A stretch of 64,000 bases of DNA from Clostridium_AI sp964409685 (GTDB lineage Bacteria; Bacillota; Clostridia; Lachnospirales; Lachnospiraceae), in NCBI GenBank assembly GCA_964409685.1, contig CAYPEJ010000011.1:68481-132480 (forward strand), given 5' to 3'. The notes beneath the pieces are model-generated. The model was not told the DNA's origin and did not search any database. It saw only the letters and a list, made by a program, of their open reading frames with translations. The translations under genes were made by a program, and so were the position numbers. Below, in pieces: positions 53,630 to 63,003 of the stretch. Within the stretch, counting starts at the first letter, position 1. Each line of letters begins with the position of its first letter.

Positions 53630-54394
53630 ATGCTTAATAATATTGTACGAAATGGAGATTTCATTAAGCTGACCGAGAATCAAGATGAAAATTTCAGAAA
53701 GAGACAGACTAGTTATAAGTGTAGAGTAGTTGAAGTGATGGGATCTAATAGAGTGAAGGCAACTATGCCAGTTGTAAATGGAAGAAGTGTTATTTTGGAT
53801 TCCTTAAAAAGATATACATTAGAATTTATTACACAAAAAGGAATGTATCAGTGCGAAGCAAAGATTGTAAGAAGATTTAAAGAAAAGCTGAACTTTTTTG
53901 TTGTATTTGAAATGATGTCTGAATTAGAAAAGCTACAACGACGAGAATATTATCGTTTGGAATGTATATTAGAAATTAAATTTAGACGATCTTTAGAAGG
54001 AAATATTTATGCAAAAGATGAACCAGAAGATGAAGTAAGACGTGTAATTGACGAAGAGACTGGCGAAGAACTAGTTTTAGAGAAGAAAGTTGCACCATGG
54101 CATGCGGCAATCGCAACCAATATTAGTGGTGGTGGTGTTCGATTTAATGCAAGAGAGGCACTTAGAAAAGGCGAGTTGGTCATGCTTAAACTACATCTGA
54201 AGTATGACGATGGCGAAGGTGATTTTAACCTACCTGCAAAAGTAGTTTATTCATCTGAGGTATCTGGGAGAGATGATATTTTTGAAGCGAGAGTGCAATT
54301 CTTAGATATCAAACCACAAGATAGAGAAAATATAATTCGTTTTGTCTTCGATGAAGAAAGAAGAATTAGACGAAGAAAAAAGGGATTGGTTTAA
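53630..54394 (+). CDS. PilZ domain protein, YcgR-like flagellar brake candidate
   Basis: A 254-residue cytoplasmic protein with an N-terminal YcgR-like domain (about 1-100) and a C-terminal PilZ domain. The c-di-GMP motif RxxxR is present in LQRREYYRLEC, and the second motif NxSxxG in TNISGGGVRF; between them lies an insertion rich in Glu/Asp (about 125-155). B. subtilis MotI and E. coli YcgR slow motors when c-di-GMP is high. It lies between flhG and cheB. Confidence 0.9.
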   Translation: MLNNIVRNGDFIKLTENQDENFRKRQTSYKCRVVEVMGSNRVKATMPVVNGRSVILDSLKRYTLEFITQKGMYQCEAKIVRRFKEKLNFFVVFEMMSELEKLQRREYYRLECILEIKFRRSLEGNIYAKDEPEDEVRRVIDEETGEELVLEKKVAPWHAAIATNISGGGVRFNAREALRKGELVMLKLHLKYDDGEGDFNLPAKVVYSSEVSGRDDIFEARVQFLDIKPQDRENIIRFVFDEERRIRRRKKGLV

Positions 54395-54395
54395 T

Positions 54396-55499
54396 TTGAA
54401 AAAAAATATTTTGGTTATAGATGATTCTGCACTTATGAGAAGGGTTTTATCTGATATAATAAATAGTGATCCTAGATTTCAGGTTACTGGATTAGCAGTA
54501 AATGGTCTAGAGGGCCTAGATTTTTTAATAAAAAATTCCTATGATGCTGTTGTTTTGGATATCAATATGCCTAAGATGAATGGCTTAGAGCTTATGGAAC
54601 AAGTGAAAAAACACAGGATTAAAGCAAAGATTATTATCGTAAGCACCGTCGCAAAAGAGGGGGCTTACGAGACAATTAGAGCATTAGAGTTAGGAGCTTT
54701 TGATTTTGTAACTAAGCCAGAAAGTTTTTATGAAACTAAGTCAGATTCATTTCGTACTAAATTACTTGACACTATATCATATGCAACGACAACCTACCGA
54801 ACAGAGCAAAGCGAAGCATTGAATAGTATTCTACAAAAGAGTAGGACACAGCGGACATCAAGTCCAGTTCTCCCAAGAAATTCTTCAGAGAATCGCAAAC
54901 AAGTCCATAAGCCAACCAATGGGAAGAAACTTGTTGCGTTAGCATGTTCTACAGGTGGTCCAAAAGCACTACAGTCTGTAATTCCACATTTACCCAAGAA
55001 TTTAAATGCTCCATTTTTAATTGTTCAACATATGCCAGCAGGATTTACTAACTCATTAGCAGTTCGATTAAATGAGTTGAGTGAATTGAATGTAAAAGAA
55101 GCGGTAGATGGAGATAACCTAGAATGTGGTACAGTATATATTGCAAAAGGTGGCAATCATATGAGGATTCATCCAGCTGGAGGTAGTTCGAAGATTTCTT
55201 TGGATCAAGATGAACCAAGAAGTGGATTAAGACCTTGCGCAGATTATATGTATGAATCATTAGTAAATTCTAATTATGACGAAATTATCTGTGTAGTTTT
55301 AACTGGAATGGGCAGTGATGGTACAAAAGGAATTTCTAAGCTCAATGAAACTAAAAATATATATGTAATAGCACAAGATATGGAAACATCAACGGTATAT
55401 GGAATGCCAAAGGCAGTTGCAACGGCAGGTTTGGTTGATGAAATTTTACCATTAGAAAAAATTAAAGATGCTATTACGAAACACGTGGGGGTGCAATAA
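54396..55499 (+). CDS. cheB: Protein-glutamate methylesterase/deamidase CheB
   Basis: A 367-residue (from TTG) protein with an N-terminal receiver domain (phospho-acceptor D55, LDINMP) joined to a C-terminal methylesterase domain with STGGPKALQ, VQHMPAGFT and TGMGSDGTKG, giving the Ser-His-Asp triad. TTG 54396 yields a receiver starting KKNILVIDDS and begins just after the PilZ stop; the frame upstream overlaps the PilZ gene. It demethylates chemoreceptors when phosphorylated. Confidence 0.95.
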   Translation: MKKNILVIDDSALMRRVLSDIINSDPRFQVTGLAVNGLEGLDFLIKNSYDAVVLDINMPKMNGLELMEQVKKHRIKAKIIIVSTVAKEGAYETIRALELGAFDFVTKPESFYETKSDSFRTKLLDTISYATTTYRTEQSEALNSILQKSRTQRTSSPVLPRNSSENRKQVHKPTNGKKLVALACSTGGPKALQSVIPHLPKNLNAPFLIVQHMPAGFTNSLAVRLNELSELNVKEAVDGDNLECGTVYIAKGGNHMRIHPAGGSSKISLDQDEPRSGLRPCADYMYESLVNSNYDEIICVVLTGMGSDGTKGISKLNETKNIYVIAQDMETSTVYGMPKAVATAGLVDEILPLEKIKDAITKHVGVQ

Positions 55500-55500
55500 G

Positions 55501-57591
55501 ATGGATGTAAGCCAATATTTAGAGATATTTATTGATGAAACAAATGAACATTTACAGAGCCTTAATGAACAATTATTAATTTTGGAAAAAGAACCAGACA
55601 ATACGGATACAATCAATGAGATTTTCCGTGCAGCCCATTCTTTAAAAGGTATGGCTGGTACTATGGGCTACAAACGTATGCAACGTTTAACACATGATAT
55701 GGAAAATGTTTTTTCCGAAATTCGTAATGGCAAGATGAATGTATCTGCATTTTTAGTAGATACTTTATTTCAAGGACTTGATGCATTAGAGTCTTATTTG
55801 GAAAATATTCAACAAACTGCGGATGAGGGAACAGATGATCACCAAGATATTATTGATGCATTAAATAATATATTAACAGATGGTCTTGGTGAAAAGAAAA
55901 CAGAAGAGAAAAAAGAAACTCAGGAAAAAGAAGTACAGGCCGAAGCAGAAACTGAAGTTGATGAAAATAAGTTACTTAATAAATATAAAGAATTGACATT
56001 TGCAGATTATGAAAGACATGCTATGACAAAAGCAGTTGAAGAAGGTCAAAATGTTTTTGGAATTACAGTTGAAATCTGCGAAAGTTGTTTATTAAAAGCG
56101 GCTCGTGCATTCTTAGTTTTCAAAGCACTTGAAGAATGTGGAGAAATTATTAAGTCTGTTCCAGATGTACAAGATATTGAAGATGAAAAATTTGATTTAG
56201 ATTTCAGCCTAGTTTTATTAACACATAATAGCATGGAAGAAATCAAAGCAGCGGTATTAAATGTTTCTGAAATCAAAGCAATCGGAATTGGTAAAGTTGA
56301 TTTTGAAGCAAAAGCAGAATTAGAAGAAAATGAAAAAGAAGGACCGGCTTCTCCAGTGGCAACTGCAAAGAAAGCAGAAGCGAAAAAAGATAAGCCGGTA
56401 GCTACACAAGGTAAACAAGCTAGTAAACCAGTTGTTAACCGTTCTGTACGTGTAGATATTGAAAAATTAGATGTTCTTATGAACTTAGTAAGTGAGTTAA
56501 TTATTGCTAAGAATGGTCTTGTTTCGATTGGTTCAACTGAAGGCGAAAATCGTAGTGATGCAAGCTTTAATGAACAAATCGAATATTTAGAGCGTGTCAC
56601 AACGAATTTACATGAATCTGTTATGAAAGTTCGTATGATGCCAATCGAAAGTGTTGTAAATAAATTCCCTAGAATGATTCGTGACTTGAATAAAAAATTA
56701 AATAAAAAAATGGAATTATACATGACTGGTGAAGATACAGAACTTGATCGTACTGTTATTGATGAAATCGGTGATCCATTAATGCATTTATTAAGAAATG
56801 CTGCGGATCATGGTTTGGAAAGCAATGAAGAACGTGTTGCCGTTGGAAAACCAGAAGTTGGTTCTATCTTCTTAAATGCTTACCAAGATGGAAACAACGT
56901 AGTAATTGAAGTTCGTGATGATGGTAGAGGTATTGATACAGAAAAGGTTAAGAATAAAGCCATTGAAAAAGGTACAATTACACCAGAGCAAGCTGAAAGT
57001 ATGACCGAGCAAGATGTCATCGATTTATTATTTAGACCAAGCTTTTCTACTGCAGAAAAGATCTCCGATGTATCCGGTAGAGGTGTTGGTCTTGATGTTG
57101 TTAAGAATAAGATTGAAGGTCTTGGTGGGGATATTGAATGTAGAACAGTACTAGGTGGTGGAAGTAACTTCATTATTCGTCTTCCTCTTACACTTGCAAT
57201 TATCCAAGCCTTAATGGTAGAGTTAGGAAATGAAAAATATGCAATTGCATTAGGAAGCATTCAAACAATTGAAGATATTCCAAAATCAGAGATTAAATAT
57301 GTTCAAACACGAGAAGTAATTAGTTTACGTGGTAAAGTTATTCCTTTAATTCGCTTAAGAAATATTCTAGATGTGGAACCTTGTGACGAAGAGCCAGAAA
57401 GCCTAACAGTTGTTATTGTTGCAAAAGGTGATAAATTAGCTGGTTTAGTTGTTGATGACTTAATTGGACAACAAGAAATTGTTATTAAGTCTATTGGTAA
57501 ATATATTAACAATAACAAGATTATTAGTGGCGCTACGATACTTGGTGATGGTGAAGTTGCATTAATTATTGATGCAAACGCATTGGTTTAG
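55501..57591 (+). CDS. cheA: Chemotaxis histidine kinase CheA
   Basis: A 696-residue kinase. The HPt (P1) domain has the phospho-His in AAHSLKG (H46). A P2 region follows (about 170-270), then a Lys/Ala-rich linker, the P3 dimerisation helices, the P4 ATPase with NAADHGLE, DDGRGID and GRGVGLDVV, and a C-terminal CheW-like P5 domain. ATG 55501 lies directly after cheB, behind GGGGGTG. The upstream frame overlaps cheB and is rejected. Confidence 0.97.
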   Translation: MDVSQYLEIFIDETNEHLQSLNEQLLILEKEPDNTDTINEIFRAAHSLKGMAGTMGYKRMQRLTHDMENVFSEIRNGKMNVSAFLVDTLFQGLDALESYLENIQQTADEGTDDHQDIIDALNNILTDGLGEKKTEEKKETQEKEVQAEAETEVDENKLLNKYKELTFADYERHAMTKAVEEGQNVFGITVEICESCLLKAARAFLVFKALEECGEIIKSVPDVQDIEDEKFDLDFSLVLLTHNSMEEIKAAVLNVSEIKAIGIGKVDFEAKAELEENEKEGPASPVATAKKAEAKKDKPVATQGKQASKPVVNRSVRVDIEKLDVLMNLVSELIIAKNGLVSIGSTEGENRSDASFNEQIEYLERVTTNLHESVMKVRMMPIESVVNKFPRMIRDLNKKLNKKMELYMTGEDTELDRTVIDEIGDPLMHLLRNAADHGLESNEERVAVGKPEVGSIFLNAYQDGNNVVIEVRDDGRGIDTEKVKNKAIEKGTITPEQAESMTEQDVIDLLFRPSFSTAEKISDVSGRGVGLDVVKNKIEGLGGDIECRTVLGGGSNFIIRLPLTLAIIQALMVELGNEKYAIALGSIQTIEDIPKSEIKYVQTREVISLRGKVIPLIRLRNILDVEPCDEEPESLTVVIVAKGDKLAGLVVDDLIGQQEIVIKSIGKYINNNKIISGATILGDGEVALIIDANALV

Positions 57592-57604
57592 GAGGTGATA
57601 CTAC

Positions 57605-58066
57605 ATGGCAGGAAATAAGATGAATTCTTCAGAAGGAAAACAATATATAGTAGTAAGTTTAGGAACAGAACAATATGGTATTGATATTCAGTATATTGAT
57701 AACATCGTAAGAATGCAGAGAGTAACGCGTGTTCCAAAGGCACAAAAGTATTTCAAAGGCGTTATTAATTTGCGTGGTGAAATTATCCCTGTAATGAGTT
57801 TACGTTTGAAATTTGGTTTAGAGGAAGATGAGCATTCAAATGCAACAAGAATTATTATCATTAAATTAGAACCTCAATATGCAGTAGGTATTATCGTAGA
57901 CGAAGTAAAAGAAGTAGTAACATTAGATGATGATTCTATTGAGAAGCCAAATTATGATACTAGCGACGACAAGGTAGGATATCTAAGTGGAATTGGTAAG
58001 CACGGAGATAGTTTGATATCTTTACTCAACATTGCAGCTGTAATCGTTGAAAAGGATGCTCAATAA
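57605..58066 (+). CDS. cheW: Chemotaxis coupling protein CheW
   Basis: A 153-residue SH3-like coupling protein. QYIVVSLGTEQYGIDIQYIDNIVRMQRVTRVPKAQKYFKGVINLRGEIIPVMSLRLKFG is a classic CheW start; the second half has VGIIVDEVKEVV. It couples CheA to chemoreceptors. A strong AGGAGGTG site precedes it. Confidence 0.96.
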   Translation: MAGNKMNSSEGKQYIVVSLGTEQYGIDIQYIDNIVRMQRVTRVPKAQKYFKGVINLRGEIIPVMSLRLKFGLEEDEHSNATRIIIIKLEPQYAVGIIVDEVKEVVTLDDDSIEKPNYDTSDDKVGYLSGIGKHGDSLISLLNIAAVIVEKDAQ

Positions 58067-58078
58067 AGAGGTGAGACA

Positions 58079-58702
58079 GTGTCAAAATTAGATTTAGAAC
58101 ATATTGGATCCTTGCAGTTTGATGTTTTACGAGAAATCGGAAATATAGGAGCTGGGAATGCAACAACTGCATTGTCCCAGATGGTGAATTCAAAAATTGA
58201 CATGAAAGTGCCTAAAGTAGAATTACTAGAGTTTAAAGAGTTGTCAGACATTGTCGGTGGTGCTGAAAGCCTTGTTGTAGGAATTTTACTAACACTAGAA
58301 GGTGATGTGGATGGAATGATGATGTTTATGATGGATAAACGGTCAGCCAGACTCATCGTAGACCTTCTTATGAATCTAGACACAAATGAATCCAACGTAG
58401 AGGAATTTTCAGAGATGGATTTATCCGCACTTCAGGAAATTGGGAACATTATTGCTGGAGCGTATTTATCATCATTATCTCAGTTAACAAACATGACGAT
58501 CGTTTCTTCTGTTCCATACATGTGTATTGACATGGCAGGAGCCATTCTAAGTGTTCCTGCAATTGAGTTTGGAAAAGTAAGTGATAAAGCATTACTAATT
58601 CAAAGTCAATTTGGTGAGGATGAGAAGAAAGTAAATGGTTATTTTATTTTAATACCGTCAATGAACTCTTATGAAAAAATAATGTCTTCTTTAGGGTTAT
58701 AG
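58079..58702 (+). CDS. cheC: CheY-P phosphatase CheC
   Basis: A 207-residue phosphatase. Two E-x-x-N motifs are present, in LREIGNIGAGNATTAL and LQEIGNIIAGAYLSSL. GTG 58079 lies 4 bases after GAGGTGA. CheC with CheD controls CheY-P and adaptation. It belongs to the cheB-cheA-cheW-cheC-cheD run. Confidence 0.95.
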   Translation: MSKLDLEHIGSLQFDVLREIGNIGAGNATTALSQMVNSKIDMKVPKVELLEFKELSDIVGGAESLVVGILLTLEGDVDGMMMFMMDKRSARLIVDLLMNLDTNESNVEEFSEMDLSALQEIGNIIAGAYLSSLSQLTNMTIVSSVPYMCIDMAGAILSVPAIEFGKVSDKALLIQSQFGEDEKKVNGYFILIPSMNSYEKIMSSLGL

Positions 58703-58711
58703 GAGAAAAAT

Positions 58712-59197
58712 ATGAGTGAAATGATTAGGGTAGGTATGGCAGACCTTAATGTCTGTAATGCTCCGAACGCAATCACGACTCTTGGACTTGGGTCATGTGT
58801 AGGTATTATCCTCTATGACCCAGTTAAAAAAATTGCTGGATTAGCACACATTATGTTACCAGATAGTACAAAGGTAAAAATGAATGAAAATAAGGCAAAG
58901 TTCGCAGACACGGGAATTGATTTACTATTGGAAAAGCTAATTGCAAGTGGTGCAAGTCGAAGAAATCTACTTGCTAAGATTGCTGGTGGAGCGCAGATGT
59001 TTGCATTTCGTTCAAATAATGACATGTTAAGAATCGGCGAGCGTAACGTGGAAGCTAGTAAAGAGAAATTGCGGCAATTAGGTATACGTATTGTTGCGGA
59101 AGATACAGGGTGTGATTATGGTAGAACAATTGAATTTTATCCAGAGACAAGTGATTTAGTGATAAAGGCTGTAGGAAAAGACATTAGAACTATTTAG
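58712..59197 (+). CDS. cheD: Chemoreceptor glutamine deamidase CheD
   Basis: A 161-residue deamidase with catalytic Cys (C29) in GLGSCVGI, a His in AHIMLP and the following conserved KFADTGI and KIAGGAQMF segments. CheD deamidates receptor glutamines and binds CheC. It starts 9 bases after the cheC stop with an AGGAG site. Confidence 0.95.
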   Translation: MSEMIRVGMADLNVCNAPNAITTLGLGSCVGIILYDPVKKIAGLAHIMLPDSTKVKMNENKAKFADTGIDLLLEKLIASGASRRNLLAKIAGGAQMFAFRSNNDMLRIGERNVEASKEKLRQLGIRIVAEDTGCDYGRTIEFYPETSDLVIKAVGKDIRTI

Positions 59198-59233
59198 TCT
59201 TTGGGAAGTTTAGAATAGACAGGAGTTCAAATT

Positions 59234-59506
59234 ATGAGAACAAGATATATACCAGCGGGCGTTATGCTAATAGCAGGGGTGGTAACTTGTATTATTAGTA
59301 TCATAAAAGAGCAAGATATCATAAGAAGCTTATCGACTTTATTAATCGTATTAGTTCTCTTTTATGTAATAGGTCTTATTACAAAATTTTTTGTTGAAAA
59401 AATATTAAGAGATTTTAAAGAAAGTAAAGTTGTAGAAGGAGATAAACAAGCTGATACAGAAGAAAAAGAGGAGTCCCAAGAAGAAGATTCTCAAGAAGTA
59501 CAATAA
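59234..59506 (+). CDS. Small membrane protein of unknown function
   Basis: A 90-residue protein with two hydrophobic segments (about 6-26 and 33-55), a short basic stretch and a highly acidic C-terminal tail of Glu/Asp/Gln. I do not recognise the family. It has an AGGAG site and lies between cheD and sigD, so is likely part of the operon. The acidic tail is probably cytoplasmic. Confidence 0.75.
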   Translation: MRTRYIPAGVMLIAGVVTCIISIIKEQDIIRSLSTLLIVLVLFYVIGLITKFFVEKILRDFKESKVVEGDKQADTEEKEESQEEDSQEVQ

Positions 59507-59557
59507 GGTCTAGGTGACAGTGGCAAAAGTAGACTATAATTCATTTAGGAGGGTGAC

Positions 59558-60313
59558 ATGACGGAAGAGGAAAGGTTAAAATTATGGGAACAGTATGCAA
59601 ACACGAAAGATACTTCAATTAGAGAGCAATTGATAATTGAATATGCGAATTTAGTGAAAATTGTCGCTGGAAGATTAAATATGTACTTAGGCTATGCAGT
59701 CGAACAAGATGATTTAGTTGGCTATGGTACATTCGGACTGATTGATGCAATTGACAAATTTGATTGTTTTAAAGGGATCAAATTTGAGACCTATGCTAGT
59801 TTACGCATTAGAGGTTCTATTCTTGATCAAATTCGAAAGATGGATTGGATTCCAAGAACGCTTCGACAAAGGCATAAGAAAATAAATCAAGCAGTACAAA
59901 AATTAGAAACACTAAATGGACGACATGTTACAGATGAGGAAATTGCCCATGAGTTGGAGATTCCTTTAGAAGAGTATGAGAAATGGCAAAATCAAATGAA
60001 GATTACCAATTTGGTTTCACTTGATGAGTTTTTGGAGCAGGGCTCAGAAATTAAGCAGTCAGCAAATGCTAGTTCACATTTTGAACAACCAGAAAAAGTT
60101 TTAGAAAAAAATGAAATGAAACAGATTTTGCTTGATGTATTAGAAACACTAACGGAAAATGAGAGAAAAGTGATTACGTTATATTACTTTGAAGAAATGA
60201 CACTAAGAGAAATTAGTCACATTCTAGAAGTTTCTGAGTCACGTATTTCGCAACTGCATACAAAAGCATTGCAAAAAATGAAGAAAAAGCTAGGAAATGT
60301 CGAATTTTTCTAA
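59558..60313 (+). CDS. sigD: Flagellar sigma factor sigma-D (FliA/WhiG family)
   Basis: A 251-residue sigma factor that transcribes late flagellar genes, including flagellin and receptors. Region 2 includes NLVKIVAGRLNMYLGYAVEQDDLVGYGTFGLIDAIDKFD and FETYASLRIRGSILDQIRKMDWIPR. Region 3 has KINQAV, and region 4 has YYFEEMTLREISHILEVSESRISQLHTKAL. The start follows AGGAGGGTG. FlgM and flagellin genes are not in this window. Confidence 0.96.
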   Translation: MTEEERLKLWEQYANTKDTSIREQLIIEYANLVKIVAGRLNMYLGYAVEQDDLVGYGTFGLIDAIDKFDCFKGIKFETYASLRIRGSILDQIRKMDWIPRTLRQRHKKINQAVQKLETLNGRHVTDEEIAHELEIPLEEYEKWQNQMKITNLVSLDEFLEQGSEIKQSANASSHFEQPEKVLEKNEMKQILLDVLETLTENERKVITLYYFEEMTLREISHILEVSESRISQLHTKALQKMKKKLGNVEFF

Positions 60314-60345
60314 ACTAGTGGGGAAGAAGAGGTAGCTGGAGAAAT

Positions 60346-61944
60346 ATGAATTATAAGAATAGTTATTTTCAAATAGTGCCAAAACGAGATGGTACGTATC
60401 TAAAAATGTTTCCTGCCCAAAATGGTGGTGAGCAGATTCAAATTGAAGAGTTGAAAAAGTATTTAGATAATTGTGGGATAAGAGAGTATTCATTACACGA
60501 AGTGAAAGAACATTTAGGTAGTAGTGTGATTAGTGAAGTCAAGATATCGGAAGTATCAAGTTGGCCAATTACAGAGCGATTAGAGGTTATGCATGATAAA
60601 AGCCGTAAAATAGCAGTAGCTCGTTTTTATCCTCCATCAGAGGACGGAAAACAACTTGAAAAGCAAGATATTATTGACGAGATAAGAAGAAAAGGAATTG
60701 TAAGTGGTATTTTGGAGAAAAATATCGAGCAATTTGTAAATAATAGAATTTATTGTACGAATATCTGCGTTGCAAAAGCAACTTTACCAATAGAAGGAAA
60801 AGATGCAGTTATTGAGTATTTCTTTAATACTGAGGTAACATCAAAACCAAAGTTAAATAGTGATGGTAGTGTGGATTTTCACAGATTGGATAATATGAGT
60901 AAGGTGCAAAAGGGAGAATTATTAGCACGACTTACACCTGTCGATAAAGGAACACCTGGTACCGATGTAATGGGTGGAAAACTTATGCCAAAGCGTGTGA
61001 AAAATAGAGTGTTGAAAAAGACACAATACACAGTGCTTTCGGAAGATGGATTAGAATTATACAGTGCTGTTTCAGGTCATGTCACATTAGTTGATGATAA
61101 AGTTTTTGTTTCCGATGTGTATGAAGTTCCAGCAGATGTGGATGCATCTACAGGTGACATTGATTATGATGGAAATGTACTGGTAAAAGGAAATGTTCGA
61201 ACTGGTTATACGGTCCGAGCAAAAGGAAATATAGTGGTAAATGGTGTTGTGGAAGGAGCAACATTAATAGCCGATGGAGAAATTGTATTAAAACGTGGGA
61301 TTCAGGGAATGAATCGAGGCATTCTACAAGCGAATGGTAATATTATCACCAAGTTTATAGAAAACTCAACTGTTAAATCAGGTGCTACTATTTCAACAGA
61401 GGCTATCCTACATAGCAAAATTGAAGCTAAAAATGAAATAATTGTTGCTGGTAAACGAGGTTTAGTTACAGGTGGAGAATTGAAAGCAGGTGTTACCATT
61501 TCTCTGAAAGTTGCAGGTTCGACAATGGGAACCGCTACATCACTAGAAGTTGGCATTGATCCAATTATTGGTGAGCGTTATCGCGTCGTTGAGCAAAGAA
61601 TCGGTGAAGTTCGAAAAGAACAGAGTCAATTAGAGCAAGCATTTCAATTACTTAAGAAAAAAGTAATGCAGGGGGCAAAATTACCAGCGGATAAGGTTGT
61701 TTTCATTAAGTCCATCCCTGCAAAATTAGCTGCATATGAAGAAGAGATGAATCTATTACTAGATGAGTATCTCGATTTAAAAGATCAACTGGATGAAATG
61801 AACAAAGGAACTATTATTGTTCAAAATATGGTTTATCCAGGTGTTAAGATGATGATATCAAATATGGTGTATTACGTTAGAACAGAAGAACATCATGCGA
61901 AATATTTCAAAGCCGATGGAGAGATTAAGTCAAGTTTTCTATAA
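60346..61944 (+). CDS. FapA family (DUF342) protein
   Basis: A 532-residue protein with an N-terminal region of about 185 residues, then a repetitive right-handed beta-helix-like part (about 250-400, with VDASTGDIDYDGNVLVKGNVRTGYTVRAKGNIVVNG and GRGIL-type turns) and a C-terminal coiled coil. It matches the FapA/DUF342 family, whose members are called polymer-forming or flagellar assembly protein A. The exact role is not known. It follows sigD by 32 bases. Confidence 0.88.
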   Translation: MNYKNSYFQIVPKRDGTYLKMFPAQNGGEQIQIEELKKYLDNCGIREYSLHEVKEHLGSSVISEVKISEVSSWPITERLEVMHDKSRKIAVARFYPPSEDGKQLEKQDIIDEIRRKGIVSGILEKNIEQFVNNRIYCTNICVAKATLPIEGKDAVIEYFFNTEVTSKPKLNSDGSVDFHRLDNMSKVQKGELLARLTPVDKGTPGTDVMGGKLMPKRVKNRVLKKTQYTVLSEDGLELYSAVSGHVTLVDDKVFVSDVYEVPADVDASTGDIDYDGNVLVKGNVRTGYTVRAKGNIVVNGVVEGATLIADGEIVLKRGIQGMNRGILQANGNIITKFIENSTVKSGATISTEAILHSKIEAKNEIIVAGKRGLVTGGELKAGVTISLKVAGSTMGTATSLEVGIDPIIGERYRVVEQRIGEVRKEQSQLEQAFQLLKKKVMQGAKLPADKVVFIKSIPAKLAAYEEEMNLLLDEYLDLKDQLDEMNKGTIIVQNMVYPGVKMMISNMVYYVRTEEHHAKYFKADGEIKSSFL

Positions 61945-61962
61945 TATAAGGGGGATGTGAGC

Positions 61963-62286
61963 ATGCCAATACGTCCTATTGATGTGTATACCATGCCACC
62001 GAAATCCCAAGAAACATCCAATATGCAAAAAAATAACATGGACCGTGCTGTGCATGGGGAACAGGTTGCAAATCAACAATTCCAAGAAAAAGTCAATCGT
62101 AACATGCAAAAAACGGTTCATGCAAAAGATAAGGATGATAATCAAGGATTTCGATTTGATGCAAAGGAAAAGGGGCATAATGAGTATCAAGACAATAGAA
62201 AAAAGCAAAAGAAGAAAGAGGAACCACCACAAACGAAACCTCGTCTTCCAGGTATGAATGGAAGTTCATTCGATATTACGATATGA
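61963..62286 (+). CDS. Small hydrophilic protein of unknown function
   Basis: A 107-residue protein without membrane segment. The N-terminus has IRPIDVYTMPPKSQETSNMQK, the centre is rich in Gln/Asn/Lys, and the C-terminus has PPQTKPRLPGMNGSSFDITI. ATG 61963 lies 7 bases after GGGGGA. I do not recognise it beyond similarity in layout to small proteins near fapA in Lachnospiraceae. Confidence 0.75.
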   Translation: MPIRPIDVYTMPPKSQETSNMQKNNMDRAVHGEQVANQQFQEKVNRNMQKTVHAKDKDDNQGFRFDAKEKGHNEYQDNRKKQKKKEEPPQTKPRLPGMNGSSFDITI

Positions 62287-62301
62287 TTTGGAGTTTGAAA
62301 C

Positions 62302-63003
62302 ATGCAAGGATTTTATATTTTGTTAGTGATTGCAGGGATAATATGCGTTGTTCTAAGTTTTGTTGTGTCTGAAAAAATTGATGGCATGAAAAATGGTACT
62401 GAAGTAGAATTTTCGGAAGAAATGCTTACTCTTTTGTTAAAGAAGAGTGAGAAATTAGTAGATGCGTCTATGCAATCTTATTTGGAAAATAATAATGAGG
62501 AAATGATGGAACATACAAAGATTGAATTGAATCGACTTTGTAATGAAAAAATTATGGCAGTAGATGAATTTTCAGATACTGTGTTAGAGAAAATCAATCA
62601 AAATCATTCAGAGGTTATTTTTCTTTACAATATGTTAAATGAAAAAGAGGAAGAGTTAAAAGAACTTTTAGCAGAAGTAAATATTGCTGCTAAAGATGCG
62701 AATGTTGGTAATGCCAAGGCAGGTACAAGTGAGGCAAAGGCTAGCAAAAGTGAAAAACAATCTTCTTCAAAAACTACTTCAAAGAAGGAAAAAAGTCAGC
62801 CAAAACAAGCTGTAAATGAAGAAGAAAGAAAGGTTATGGAAGGTCTGACAAAGACACAAAAGCAGAGAGAAGCCAATACAAGAGAAGATATTCTATCTAT
62901 GTATAAGAAAGGTGAATCTGTTACGGATATTGCACAGAAATTGAAAATGGGCAAGGGTGAAGTAAAATTAATTATTGATTTATATCAAGGAGCAAAAAAA
63001 TAA
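62302..63003 (+). CDS. DUF6115/SwrB-like membrane-anchored protein
   Basis: A 233-residue protein with an N-terminal membrane segment (about 3-22), a long coiled coil (about 45-125), a Lys/Ser/Ala-rich linker and a C-terminal helix-turn-helix-like module (EDILSMYKKGESVTDIAQKLKMGKGEVKLIIDLYQ). B. subtilis SwrB, encoded between sigD and rpsB, has the same topology and promotes flagellar export gate activation. I infer, but cannot prove, that this is its counterpart. Confidence 0.75.
   Translation: MQGFYILLVIAGIICVVLSFVVSEKIDGMKNGTEVEFSEEMLTLLLKKSEKLVDASMQSYLENNNEEMMEHTKIELNRLCNEKIMAVDEFSDTVLEKINQNHSEVIFLYNMLNEKEEELKELLAEVNIAAKDANVGNAKAGTSEAKASKSEKQSSSKTTSKKEKSQPKQAVNEEERKVMEGLTKTQKQREANTREDILSMYKKGESVTDIAQKLKMGKGEVKLIIDLYQGAKK

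Noticed and set aside
56046..56723. A 225-codon minus-strand frame inside cheA
   Set aside because: It mirrors the cheA coding sequence, is rich in Ser/Phe/Ile, and cheA itself is certain.
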